A DNA stretch of 36,066 nucleotides from Synergistaceae bacterium. Lineage in GTDB: Bacteria; Synergistota; Synergistia; Synergistales; Aminobacteriaceae. This document shows positions 1 to 8,273 of the stretch, one piece after another; the stretch's first letter is position 1; each line of letters opens with the position of its first letter. The translations under genes were made by a program, and so were the position numbers. The notes beneath the pieces were generated by a model. It searched no databases. It was given only the letters and a program-made list of their open reading frames with translations, and had not been told where the DNA came from. The DNA lies in contig JAFSXS010000086.1 in NCBI GenBank assembly GCA_017443945.1, forward strand, positions 1 to 36,066. Reading direction: 5' to 3'.

Positions 1-75
1 CACCCACCCTGCGGCGGCTTTGCACATCATCACGTTATCGCCAAATTAAATTTCCGCACAAAATATATAAATACC

Positions 76-84
76 TGATAGAAT
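76..84 (+). promoter_or_regulatory. Candidate extended -10 promoter of the LPP20/CsgG-type operon
   Basis: TGATAGAAT fits an extended -10 (TG-n-TAGAAT). No convincing -35 is seen 16-18 bases upstream. Transcription from about position 91 would give a leader of about 37 bases containing the ribosome binding site GGGAGG at 113-118, nine bases before the ATG at 128. Confidence 0.4.
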
Positions 85-127
85 TTAATCACACTAAATA
101 ATTTATCAAACAGGGAGGTTTTATTTT

Positions 128-1081
128 ATGAAGCGTTACCGTTTTATTGCAACATTATTCGTACTCGCAGCATTATTAATTTCTCCTGCACTCGCATTCG
201 AGGAAATCGACCACACCACAAGCAGGGACGACTCAACACCTACAACCGCTAATCCTCCGGTCGTTACGCAGAGAGAAAAAGGTTTAGTCGACTGGACAAA
301 TAATTATGTCGAGGCCACCGGAATGGCAGTCGCTCCAACAGGCACACGAGGCGCACAAGCAAAGGCTCTCGCACGAAGAGGCGCAATGTTGGATCTACAA
401 AGAAATTTACTTGAGTTCTTAGTCGGTGTACAAATTGACGCAGAAACCCGCATGGAAAATTTTATGGCAGAAGACAGAGTCAGATCCGAACTTCACGGAA
501 TTATCCGCAACGTTGAAGCAATCAGCGGCGAATGGGACGGAGAGTCTTACGTTCTCAAAGGAAGAATCAAACTCGGACAAATCAGACACATAATCGCACC
601 GAGCTTACCTCCCGCACCCGCCGTCTATCCTGAAGTAGGAGCTACTCCCGATGTTAATATTTATGTTGAACCAGAACCGGAACCAGCTCCAGCACCTACA
701 AGACCCGCACCCAGAGCACCCCGCAAACCTTCAACACCGAGAAGAGGCGGAAGATATACAGGACTCGTTATTGATGTTCGCCATTTGCCGTATGTACCGG
801 CTATGACATTTCAGGTTTACGACGCAAGCGGCCGGGCAGTCTATGGAATGAATTTTGTAAACCGTTCGAGTTATTTATCGTCGGGCATATGCTCGTATTT
901 CTCGAATATTAACGCGGCAAAAGGTGAAATCTTAGTAGCAAGCAATCCAATCGTAACTAAAGCTATAAGACTCGGCAAAACTAATGTCGATATTTTCATC
1001 TCTAACGCAGCAGCCGCACAAATCCGCAGCAGTTCTTATGATTTCCGCAAAGAGTGCAAAGTTATAATTGTCAGCAGGTAA
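128..1081 (+). CDS. Exported LPP20/FlgT-N-like protein with proline-rich linker
   Basis: A 317-residue protein with a Sec signal peptide (residues 1-23, cleavage after ALA; no lipobox). Residues about 58-155 form an LPP20/FlgT-N-like module with the characteristic ARRGAMLDLQRNLLE helix (about 82-96) followed by a GEWDG...YVLKGRI strand pair. A proline-rich linker (about 178-205, PEPEPAPAP and similar) leads to a separate C-terminal domain of about 110 residues that I do not recognise. Such proteins act in the periplasm or at the outer membrane. The family is linked to flagellar outer-membrane rings or lipoproteins in other bacteria, but no flagellar gene is present here. It opens a five-gene operon, and the next gene is a shortened copy of its LPP20 module. 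The start is set by GGGAGG nine bases upstream. Exact function is unknown. Confidence 0.8.
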   Translation: MKRYRFIATLFVLAALLISPALAFEEIDHTTSRDDSTPTTANPPVVTQREKGLVDWTNNYVEATGMAVAPTGTRGAQAKALARRGAMLDLQRNLLEFLVGVQIDAETRMENFMAEDRVRSELHGIIRNVEAISGEWDGESYVLKGRIKLGQIRHIIAPSLPPAPAVYPEVGATPDVNIYVEPEPEPAPAPTRPAPRAPRKPSTPRRGGRYTGLVIDVRHLPYVPAMTFQVYDASGRAVYGMNFVNRSSYLSSGICSYFSNINAAKGEILVASNPIVTKAIRLGKTNVDIFISNAAAAQIRSSSYDFRKECKVIIVSR

Positions 1082-1087
1082 TTTATC

Positions 1088-1354
1088 ATGAAACGCGCAT
1101 TATCACTCTTTCTGTTAGCAATAATTCTCACTGCGTCAGGAGTCGGCACAGCTCCACGAGGCGTTACACCTGCAAGAGCTCGTGCAATGGCCCGGCGCGG
1201 TGCAATTCTTGATTTGCAGAAAAATTTATTACGGCAATACCGCAAAGTCAGAAAAGGTTCTATACACGGCATAATGAAACACGTAGAAATAACTGACGGC
1301 GAGTGGGACGGAAAAACTTACACCGTTAAAGGCCGGCTCAGGTTAAAGAAGTGA
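1088..1354 (+). CDS. Small exported paralogue of the preceding LPP20-like protein, internally shortened
   Basis: An 88-residue protein: a signal-like hydrophobic N-terminus (residues 4-18) and then almost only the LPP20-like core (ARAMARRGAILDLQKNLL, then HGIMKHVEITDGEWDGKTY). Aligned by eye to the upstream gene, it lacks about 26 residues between the NLL helix and the HGI strand, plus the linker and C-terminal domain. It begins 6 bp after the upstream stop with only a weak AGGT as ribosome binding site, so translational coupling is likely. It could be a functional minimal domain or a decaying duplicate. The frame is intact and codon use looks like that of its neighbours, which favours a real gene. 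Confidence 0.65.
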   Translation: MKRALSLFLLAIILTASGVGTAPRGVTPARARAMARRGAILDLQKNLLRQYRKVRKGSIHGIMKHVEITDGEWDGKTYTVKGRLRLKK

Positions 1355-1367
1355 GGCAGATAGAATC

Positions 1368-2798
1368 ATGAAAAAATTTTTTGCGTTCTTAATTGCGAGT
1401 CTTGTATTAATTGCGTGTGCTGTTCCTGCATTTGCAAAAGTTACAGCTAAAGACGGTTATTACATCGTTGATGATGCAGAAGGTTACGCCCCCGTCAGAA
1501 ACGGCCAGAAAAAAGCTGCACGAGACGAAGCTATGAGAATGGCCTATCGTGATGCACTGGAAAAAGCTATCGGAGCATGTGTTACCGGCGTTACTGAAAT
1601 GGAAAATTTTGCAGTTACACGTGATAAAGTGTTCTCGAAAGCATCAGGACTCGTGAAAAATTTTAAGGTAATCAGCGAAAAAGTTGACAAAGACGGCGTT
1701 CTAAACATTATCGGTACTTGCAGAGTCGAAGAGAAAGCACTTGACGGCGTTCTTGGCCCGGACGTTATTGCAATGCTCGGCAACCCTAGAATAATGATTC
1801 TTGTAGATGAGAAAATCGAGGGCAGCACACCATTTATTTCGACGACTGAAGGCGAATTATTACGAGTATTTGAACGCGCCGGATATTTGCTCGTTGATCC
1901 TGAACAGGCCAAGACTCTTTTACACTTGGATCCCGCACAGGCATTTGACGACCCTTTGAGACTCACGGAGGCAGCAAAGACTCTCAGAGCTGATATTATA
2001 ATCGTTGCTAGAGCGTCGGCAGAGAGATTCGCGGATCAAAGGATTCACGGAATAAGATTATTCGGTGTGGGCGGAAAAGTTCAGATTAAAGCAGTATTAA
2101 CGCAGACAGCATATCAGGTAAGCTCTAAAAATGTCTCAGCAACAACAGGAAAGAAACCCGCTCAAACAGTCGCAGGAGGTGCAGAAAGGTGCTTCAAGCA
2201 GGCGGCTTCAATTGCAGCAGATCAGCTCGTTTATAAAATCGCTTACAACATGGCTTCGGCTGGCTCATCACTCGGCGGAATCACAGTAAATATCAAAATT
2301 GCCGGTGCTGCCTTCAAGGACGTTGAAGAGATAGAGGAAAAATTACGCGAACTGGCCGGCAAATCTGGTGAAGTCTTCGAGCGTTCTTATAATGATAATT
2401 TGCTTGAGGTCGATATTGTCTCGCAGAATACAGCTAGAAAAGTTGCATCGTTCTTGTCTAATATGGGAGTCGAAATTGAATCACTCACACAACAGACTAT
2501 TAACGGGCGAGTCAAGAAATCTCTCGAACGTCAAAGCAAACCCGAACCCGCACCAATCAGCGAAAAATTTATAAAAGTTGTAATCTCTGACGTTGACTCA
2601 TTCTCTGACGCAGGCAAAATTGAAGATTTCTTAAAGGATTTCGGCGAGATCGAGACGGGCTATAAGTCGAAAAAATTGACTCTCACGATAAAAACAAGCT
2701 CGTCAACAGCTAGAGAAATTGCAGCTAAACTATCAGATAACGGCGTTGAAATCGAAGCCCTAAGCAATGACTCAATTGAAGGGAGATTAACGCAATGA
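1368..2798 (+). CDS. Exported FlgT-N/LPP20-like protein with duplicated C-terminal domain
   Basis: A 476-residue protein with a signal peptide (cleavage likely after AFA, residue 23). A possible lipobox LIAC (14-17) makes a lipoprotein form conceivable. Residues about 40-130 resemble the FlgT N-terminal/LPP20 module (AARDEAMRMAYRDALEKAIG). Residues about 135-300 include a CsgG/FlgT-middle-like region (PRIMILVDEKIEG; ERAGYLLVDPEQA; LRADIIIVARAS). Two repeated domains of about 75 residues close the protein (about 305-385 and 402-475), each ending in a G/N-VEIE-L...I-GR-L pattern. It overlaps the next gene by ATGA, so the two are translationally coupled. A periplasmic or outer-membrane assembly role is inferred from family; the substrate is unknown. 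Confidence 0.75.
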   Translation: MKKFFAFLIASLVLIACAVPAFAKVTAKDGYYIVDDAEGYAPVRNGQKKAARDEAMRMAYRDALEKAIGACVTGVTEMENFAVTRDKVFSKASGLVKNFKVISEKVDKDGVLNIIGTCRVEEKALDGVLGPDVIAMLGNPRIMILVDEKIEGSTPFISTTEGELLRVFERAGYLLVDPEQAKTLLHLDPAQAFDDPLRLTEAAKTLRADIIIVARASAERFADQRIHGIRLFGVGGKVQIKAVLTQTAYQVSSKNVSATTGKKPAQTVAGGAERCFKQAASIAADQLVYKIAYNMASAGSSLGGITVNIKIAGAAFKDVEEIEEKLRELAGKSGEVFERSYNDNLLEVDIVSQNTARKVASFLSNMGVEIESLTQQTINGRVKKSLERQSKPEPAPISEKFIKVVISDVDSFSDAGKIEDFLKDFGEIETGYKSKKLTLTIKTSSSTAREIAAKLSDNGVEIEALSNDSIEGRLTQ

Positions 2799-3394
2799 AA
2801 AAATTTGTTGTCGCGATAATTCTTGTGTTGTGTCTCGCTAATTTCGCAAGTGCAGCAGGACTCAAGGGTAAACTTGATAATCACGTTTCAGGCCCGCGCT
2901 ATGATTATTCTAACGGAGGAGCAACAGACAACGGACGCAGCGTTTTACCTAAAAGGGGCGATATTGCAGTAGTCGTTACAGGTGATGACCCCCAGCACGT
3001 CAAGACAGCAGAAGCAATTATTGTCGAAATGTTACGCAGCAACGGTTATAGAGTCGTCGATGAAGCAAAAATGAGACGAATCAGACAGGCAGCAGCACGA
3101 GCACAGGCCGCACGCTATGCACTTGAGGGAAACGTTGACGCAATTATGAGAATCAACGCAAATTACAGCGCAGCAGCAACAGTCGTAGCACGAGTCAGAG
3201 CAGGTTATCCCGTTGTGAATGAATTTAATCTTTACACCGGCACAGCATCAGTGGCAATAATGGCCGTAACTTCACGAGGCACTAAATTAGGCGGAAAAAC
3301 TTCAATGGGAAAGCAGATCGGCTACACTGATGATGAAGCGTCATATAAAGCTATCTCGGCAGCAGTCGAAGCTGGTATGAGTCAAATGTTTTAG
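2795..3394 (+). CDS. Exported CsgG/FlgO-like protein
   Basis: A 199-residue protein with a signal peptide (cleavage after ASA, about residue 20). The segment GDIAVVVTGDDPQHVKTAEAI...LRSNGYRVVDEAKM (about 56-92) and the following ALEGNVDAIMRIN resemble the CsgG/FlgO/FlgT-middle fold, in which a strand and helix are followed by 'V-[VE]-...-LG-A-I'. Start ATG overlaps the stop of the upstream gene (ATGA). I infer an envelope protein working with its operon partners. No enzymatic motif is visible, and the assignment to a named family is tentative. Confidence 0.65.
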   Translation: MKKFVVAIILVLCLANFASAAGLKGKLDNHVSGPRYDYSNGGATDNGRSVLPKRGDIAVVVTGDDPQHVKTAEAIIVEMLRSNGYRVVDEAKMRRIRQAAARAQAARYALEGNVDAIMRINANYSAAATVVARVRAGYPVVNEFNLYTGTASVAIMAVTSRGTKLGGKTSMGKQIGYTDDEASYKAISAAVEAGMSQMF

Positions 3395-3415
3395 CAAGGA
3401 GGAAAAATTATAATC

Positions 3416-4792
3416 ATGAGAAAAATTTTACTCGCACTCGTAATATTATGCGTGTCAGTCAGCGCAGCAAGTTCCGAAGAAGTTTATCGAGTCGGAGTCA
3501 TGAGATTTCTTAACAAAGCTCCGGGCATGAGTTACGGTCAGGCAGAAATAATCACAGACATTTTTACGCGCATGATCTCTAACTCTCGAAAAATTGCAGT
3601 AATCGAACGCGAAAGACTCGAAACAATTGGCCGTGAACATAGGCTCTCAATGTCGGGGCTTGTAGATTCAAATATGGCCGTTCAGGTCGGAAGGCTCGCA
3701 GGCTGTCAATATATGATTCTCGGTTCAGTTACACAATTTGAGTCAAAGCATTCATCAACAGGTTTCGGAAATTTATTCCACGAGACGACTTACACCGCAG
3801 AAGTTACTATTGATATGAGAATTATAAATGTTACAACGGGTGAAGTAGTTCTCTCAATGGCCGAGACAGGCACAGCAAACGATAAATCAACAAGCGTTTC
3901 ATTTCAGGGCATAACAACAAATGAAGGCACAGGAATAAGCGCAATAGAATCAAAAGCAGTTGAGGACGCTGTTACAAAATTAGGCGTTAGAGTCCGTGAA
4001 ACCGTCGCAGATGAATATATGCAGGTCTTAGCAGCTGGAGGCCGAGACGTTACATTAAGTGTGGGGGCAACTTCAGGCGGGAGAAAAGGCGCACTTTACC
4101 GCGTTTATTCTGAAGGCGACTCAGTTCTTGATATGGACGGAAATGTTATCGGACGTAAGACTCAAACAATTGCAGTTGTGCAGATTATTGACGTTCAAAC
4201 AAGTTTCAGCATGGCAAGAGGCGTTAAAGAAGGTGGCGACACTTCATTAATTCGCAGGGGTGATAAGATTGCTCCCATTTCAGCGAGTGAGGCAAGAGAA
4301 TTAGCAAAACGTAAAGAATTTCCAAGATCGAGGCCGAGAGCTGCATTAGGATCTGACATTGAAGGACTTGACGCAGCTTTGAGAACGAGTCCGAGTCCTG
4401 CTGATGATTACACACCGGCACCAGCACCAAAGCCGGCACCAGTCAACACAGCAAATTTCGAGAATAAATCAACGGATCCCGCAAAAGTTATCGCAAGTTA
4501 CGGACTTCCAAGCGGCCAAGCAAACACGTTAAGAGTCGCACACATCAACGCACGCAGACTCAGGGGTGCAAATGCTTATAGAAAATATGTCGAGCTAGCA
4601 AACTCTAACTCAAGTGATTATCTTGCAGCATATAAGGCCGGTGAAACAGCTTTCTCGATGGGAAAGAGACCGGAGGCGCGTCAATGGTTCGAGACAGCAT
4701 TAAGAATCAATCCCAACTATGAGCCCGCAAAGAATGCATTAAACCGCATGGACGCAACTAACAGGCCGAGAAATTCTCGACGCAGAAAATAA
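3416..4792 (+). CDS. CsgG-family exported protein with C-terminal TPR-like repeat
   Basis: A 458-residue protein with a signal peptide (residues 1-20). The N-terminal half is a CsgG-type domain: YRVGVMRFLNKAPGM (about 24-38), AVIERERLETIGRE (about 61-74), GRLAGCQYMILGSVTQFE (about 92-109), a central TAEVTIDMRIINVTTGEV strand pair and a C-terminal VEDAVTKL helix. CsgG relatives form or assist outer-membrane secretion channels; curli genes are absent, so the cargo is unknown. A linker rich in Pro/Ala (about 330-345) leads to a TPR-like pair of helices (about 400-440, AAYKAGETAFSMGKRPEARQ). AAGGAGG lies at 3396-3402, leaving a long 13-base spacer to the ATG. It is the last gene of the operon, followed by a hairpin terminator. 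Confidence 0.8.
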   Translation: MRKILLALVILCVSVSAASSEEVYRVGVMRFLNKAPGMSYGQAEIITDIFTRMISNSRKIAVIERERLETIGREHRLSMSGLVDSNMAVQVGRLAGCQYMILGSVTQFESKHSSTGFGNLFHETTYTAEVTIDMRIINVTTGEVVLSMAETGTANDKSTSVSFQGITTNEGTGISAIESKAVEDAVTKLGVRVRETVADEYMQVLAAGGRDVTLSVGATSGGRKGALYRVYSEGDSVLDMDGNVIGRKTQTIAVVQIIDVQTSFSMARGVKEGGDTSLIRRGDKIAPISASEARELAKRKEFPRSRPRAALGSDIEGLDAALRTSPSPADDYTPAPAPKPAPVNTANFENKSTDPAKVIASYGLPSGQANTLRVAHINARRLRGANAYRKYVELANSNSSDYLAAYKAGETAFSMGKRPEARQWFETALRINPNYEPAKNALNRMDATNRPRNSRRRK

Positions 4793-4810
4793 TTCATCCA
4801 TAATAACAAA

Positions 4811-4847
4811 AGAGGCCGGCCCGCAATGAGTCAGCCTCTAAATTTTT
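4811..4847. terminator. Bidirectional hairpin terminator between convergent operons
   Basis: AGAGGC (4811-4816) pairs with GCCTCT (4834-4839), followed by AAATTTTT on + and preceded by an A-rich tract that reads as T-rich on the other strand. It sits between the stop at 4792 (+) and the stop at 4861 (-), so it can serve both. Confidence 0.6.
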
Positions 4848-4860
4848 ATGTAAATCGCTG

Positions 4861-6462
4861 TTACTTCACAAATTTAATTCTATTTTGGGACTCTCTGTAA
4901 CGTTCAGGGACGACTCCTAAATGCTTAAAATAGTGCGCTAATACGTCAGTGTCTACTATGAAATCACGCTCTACTAATCTTGCGCCTTTGAATGCGTGTC
5001 CGTCCCCGCCTCCGCGAATGACAAAATCTGTTCCGACGACTATATATTTTTTCTGCGGATCTATGGGTTTTCCGTTTACAAGTACATCACTGACTCTGCG
5101 TTCGCCCTCAATGCCTATAAATCTTTTGTGCTCGTCAACTTTTACAGGACTCGGAATTTTCCCGTTGACTGTGTAAGTCATTCCCGCAACATGAAGAAAA
5201 CCGCCGCTTCTGTAGGGATAAAGTCTCGCGCCGTGTTCTAACTCGTCAAGAATCGTCTGCCCGGAAATTTCATATAATCCGAAAGTATTTCCGAAGGGCT
5301 GTACTGATAACGCCTCATTATATGTAACCTCGCCGGCTTTAACATTTGTACGCATTCCGCCTGCGTTGATTAGTGCAATATCAGCGCGCCCCGTTTTTGT
5401 CTCAGTTGCTGCGAAAAGTGCCCCGTCTGTTACGAGATTACATAAATTTGTCTCGCCGTTCCTGATGAGCCATTCGCCTTTATCGTCCATTGCTAACAAA
5501 TCAAAGCTGACATAAGCTAAATGAGATTTTAACGTGTCTTCATAGCGCATTTTAATGCTTTCAACAAATTTTTCAGTGTCCGGGTCTTTGCCGTCAAGTA
5601 ATCCCGTCGTGATAGTGCCGTCAGTGTGAATTACAACTTGGCCGATATATGCTAATTTTGTGCCTGACTGAGTGATATTTATCTCGCGTCCGTCAAGATT
5701 CTTAATTTTCAGGGCGGGCGTTACTTCGTGTGAATGTCCGTCAATAAATGCATCAATCCCGCGTGTATTTGCAACAACAAAAGGCGCGCTCCACTCTGTC
5801 GGCACGTCTTCATACTCGCCCAAATGCCCGACTGCTATAACAAAATCTGCTCCGGCTGCTCTTGCGTCATCGGCTGCTTTCTGAATCGAGGCACATAATT
5901 TTTTGCCGTTGTCAGCACCGTCGAAATCGTAAATATATTTTCCGTTCTCGTCCATGAAGGTCATCGGCGTTGATTTAACAAGGGTTTCGGGCGTGCAGAT
6001 TCCGACATAAGCTACTTTCACATTTCCATACTGCAAAATTTTGTACGGCTGAAAAAATAATTTTCCCGTTGAAATCTCCCTGAAGTTACACGAAATATAA
6101 CCGCACTTGAGATTTTTTGCGAAATTCATAAACTGTCCCCAGCCGTAATCAAATTCATGATTTCCGGGAACTGCAATATCATAGCTCAAGAAATTCATTA
6201 TCTCGATTATATAACGCCCGTGAGAAATTGCGCCTATCGTAGCACCCTGCACAGCGTCGCCGGCATCAACAAGCGTTACATATGGGTGCAAAGACTTCAT
6301 TTGCTTGACGTAATAAGCGAGTCCGGCGTAACCGATATGATCTTCGATTCCGCAGTGTACATCGTTCGTGTAGATAATAAATATATCTTTGTCAGGGTTT
6401 GCAGCATATGCAGGAACGCACAAAGCCGCGAGAATTAACACAAACGCTAAAATTTTACGCAT
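4861..6462 (-). CDS. Periplasmic 5'-nucleotidase / 2',3'-cyclic phosphodiesterase family protein
   Basis: A 533-residue exported metallophosphoesterase of the UshA/YfkN 5'-nucleotidase family, which hydrolyses nucleotides or UDP-sugars outside the cytoplasm. There is a signal peptide (1-20, AYA). Metal-binding motifs are in the expected order: NDVH (33-36), GD (68-69), GNHEFDYG (100-107), GHLGE, and DGHSHE. The C-terminal 5'-nucleotidase domain follows (about 330-510), containing the NAGGMR and GGDGHAF segments used in substrate recognition. Length is normal for the family. It is the last gene of the 16-gene run; its ribosome binding site lies in the end of the ABC ATPase gene, 6 bp upstream. 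The context suggests phosphate or nucleoside release near the transporter, but no direct link is shown. Confidence 0.9.
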   Translation of the reverse strand: MRKILAFVLILAALCVPAYAANPDKDIFIIYTNDVHCGIEDHIGYAGLAYYVKQMKSLHPYVTLVDAGDAVQGATIGAISHGRYIIEIMNFLSYDIAVPGNHEFDYGWGQFMNFAKNLKCGYISCNFREISTGKLFFQPYKILQYGNVKVAYVGICTPETLVKSTPMTFMDENGKYIYDFDGADNGKKLCASIQKAADDARAAGADFVIAVGHLGEYEDVPTEWSAPFVVANTRGIDAFIDGHSHEVTPALKIKNLDGREINITQSGTKLAYIGQVVIHTDGTITTGLLDGKDPDTEKFVESIKMRYEDTLKSHLAYVSFDLLAMDDKGEWLIRNGETNLCNLVTDGALFAATETKTGRADIALINAGGMRTNVKAGEVTYNEALSVQPFGNTFGLYEISGQTILDELEHGARLYPYRSGGFLHVAGMTYTVNGKIPSPVKVDEHKRFIGIEGERRVSDVLVNGKPIDPQKKYIVVGTDFVIRGGGDGHAFKGARLVERDFIVDTDVLAHYFKHLGVVPERYRESQNRIKFVK

Positions 6463-6468
6463 AAAAAT

Positions 6469-7593
6469 TTACTTCCTTCCTAAAATTATATCAATGTGAT
6501 TCGAATCGCCCTCGTACCTGTAATTTATCTCGTCGGCGATCCGCTTTAACATTGCAATCCCTAAATGTATATTATCTGAGTCGCTGTCCTCGTCAATGTC
6601 GAACGGGTTAAACTTTTTCGCGTTGTTGGCCGTTAAATTTATGACAGTCGACGAGTCAGCCTCAGAATATGATACGCTGATGATAATATCAGGATTTGAT
6701 TTATTCTCATAGCAGCCCGCAATAACTTCGTACAAAAGCTCCTCACAACATAATTGCAGTCTGTATGAAAGTTTTGAGTCGATTCCGTATTTTTCCGCGA
6801 AATTGTGAATGCCTCCATGAAGTGCTAACAAGTCAAATTCAGGCGTATTAATCTCGTACGTGAAATATTTTAACTTGCGGATAAATGCAATAGTCTTCTC
6901 ACCTTTGGGCGAGTCAAAAATTTCTGCGGGCGTTCCCTGCTCGTAAATGCCTCCGTCAGCGAAAAATAAAACTCTGTCAGCAACTTCACGCGCAAAATTC
7001 ATCTCGTGAGTTACAATTAACATCGTCATATTATGTTTCGTCAACATTCTAATCATCGCAAGAACTTCACCAACCATAGTGGGATCTAATGCGCTTGTAG
7101 GTTCGTCAAATAATAAAACTTTCGGCTTCATCATCAGTGAACGGCAAATTGCGATTCTCTGCTGCTGTCCTCCTGATAATTTAGCGGGCATTGAGTGAGC
7201 CTTTGACGTGAGACCGACTTTAGACAGCCAGTCCATAGCTTGTGATTCGGCCTCTTTGCGCGGAACATTCAATAATTTTACGGGAGCAAGACACAAATTA
7301 TCAAGCACGTTCATATGTGAGAACAAATAAAATTTCTGGTAGACCATGCCCATTTTACGGCGTATTTGATTCACATTTGCATTCTTGGCCGTTATCTCGC
7401 TGCCGTCAATGAAAACTTGTCCGCTGTCAGGAACTTCGAGAAGCTCAAGAGAACGAAGAAAAACGCTTTTCCCGCAGCCTGAACCGCCTATTATCGCAAT
7501 TTTTTCGCCCTCGTTGATCTCTACACTTAAATTGTTTAGGACTTGACGACTCCCGAATGACTTACACAAATTTTTTACTTCAATTAAGCTCAT
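6469..7593 (-). CDS. Polar amino-acid type ABC transporter ATPase fused to an RsbW-like HATPase domain
   Basis: A 374-residue protein. Residues 1-240 are a complete GlnQ/HisP-type ATPase: Walker A GGSGCGKS (36-43), Q-loop, signature LSGGQQQR (139-146), Walker B VLLFDEPTSALD (159-170), switch His in VTHE. Known ATPases of this class end near residue 245. Here about 130 more residues follow that resemble the RsbW/SpoIIAB anti-sigma kinase fold: helix LQLCCEELLYEV (279-290) as N-box and a NIHLGIAMLKRIADEINYRY segment (341-360) as the G2 region. The N-box Asn is replaced by Glu (289), and the usual D-x-G of the G1 box is absent (LTANNAKKF), so ATP binding by this domain is doubtful. It may instead be a docking module for a STAS protein. 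The gene overlaps the permease gene by 4 bp. Confidence 0.9.
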   Translation of the reverse strand: MSLIEVKNLCKSFGSRQVLNNLSVEINEGEKIAIIGGSGCGKSVFLRSLELLEVPDSGQVFIDGSEITAKNANVNQIRRKMGMVYQKFYLFSHMNVLDNLCLAPVKLLNVPRKEAESQAMDWLSKVGLTSKAHSMPAKLSGGQQQRIAICRSLMMKPKVLLFDEPTSALDPTMVGEVLAMIRMLTKHNMTMLIVTHEMNFAREVADRVLFFADGGIYEQGTPAEIFDSPKGEKTIAFIRKLKYFTYEINTPEFDLLALHGGIHNFAEKYGIDSKLSYRLQLCCEELLYEVIAGCYENKSNPDIIISVSYSEADSSTVINLTANNAKKFNPFDIDEDSDSDNIHLGIAMLKRIADEINYRYEGDSNHIDIILGRK

Positions 7594-8270
7594 TCTGCCG
7601 CCGCCTCCTTGCGTGAATTAATATAATCCGAAAGCGCAAATAACCCGTGTACTATGTAAGCAAGAGCAAGATAAATCAACATTCCGATTATAATCGTAAT
7701 CATAGGCTGCATTGTTCTTGACGCAATATTGTTTATTACGCGCGTTAAATCAGTAATCGAGACATAACCGACAACACTTGTCCATTGAATCAAATTTATA
7801 ACTGTTGACTGATAAACGGGCTTTGCAATAGTAATTATCTGCGGTAGAGTAACGAGCCTGAACGACTGCCACGCTGAGAAACCCAGAGTCCTAGCTGCCT
7901 CGACTTGGCCGTAATCAGTTGCATTAATCGACGCACGCAATAATTCAGCAACATGGGCGGCAACATTCAGCGAAAAAGTTACGATTGCTATAGTGTTTGC
8001 TTCAAGTGAACTGCGCGCAAATATCCCGTAATACATCAGCATTAACAGCATTAAGACAGGAGATCCGCGCAAAATTACTATATAAACCGTCGCACAAAAA
8101 CTCAAAATTTTTATCTTGGACATTCTCAGCAGACACACAAACGCGCCTAATAATGTCCCCCATAACAGCGAAAATAAAGAAATCTCAACTGTTGCGCCAA
8201 GACCCTTAAGAATCGTCCAGTATGAACCGCCTTGAATCAATATTCTATAAAGTATTTCACTTAGAGTCAT
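7590..8270 (-). CDS. Polar amino-acid ABC transporter permease (HisM/GlnP type)
   Basis: A 226-residue inner-membrane permease with about five hydrophobic helices and the EAA loop that contacts the ATPase (GQVEAARTLGFSAWQSFRLV, about 122-141, followed by TLPQ). The N-terminal amphipathic stretch TILKGLGATVEISLFSLLWG is typical of this family. Only one permease gene is present, so a homodimer is expected. It overlaps the ATPase gene (ATGA) and starts 3 bp after the last of seven solute-binding-like genes, so it almost certainly belongs to the same transport unit. Confidence 0.92.
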   Translation of the reverse strand: MTLSEILYRILIQGGSYWTILKGLGATVEISLFSLLWGTLLGAFVCLLRMSKIKILSFCATVYIVILRGSPVLMLLMLMYYGIFARSSLEANTIAIVTFSLNVAAHVAELLRASINATDYGQVEAARTLGFSAWQSFRLVTLPQIITIAKPVYQSTVINLIQWTSVVGYVSITDLTRVINNIASRTMQPMITIIIGMLIYLALAYIVHGLFALSDYINSRKEAAAE

Positions 8271-8273
8271 GAT

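Noticed and set aside
128-4792. Flagellar operon (flgO/flgT)
   Set aside because: Only domain-level similarity; no flagellar structural gene is present in the window.
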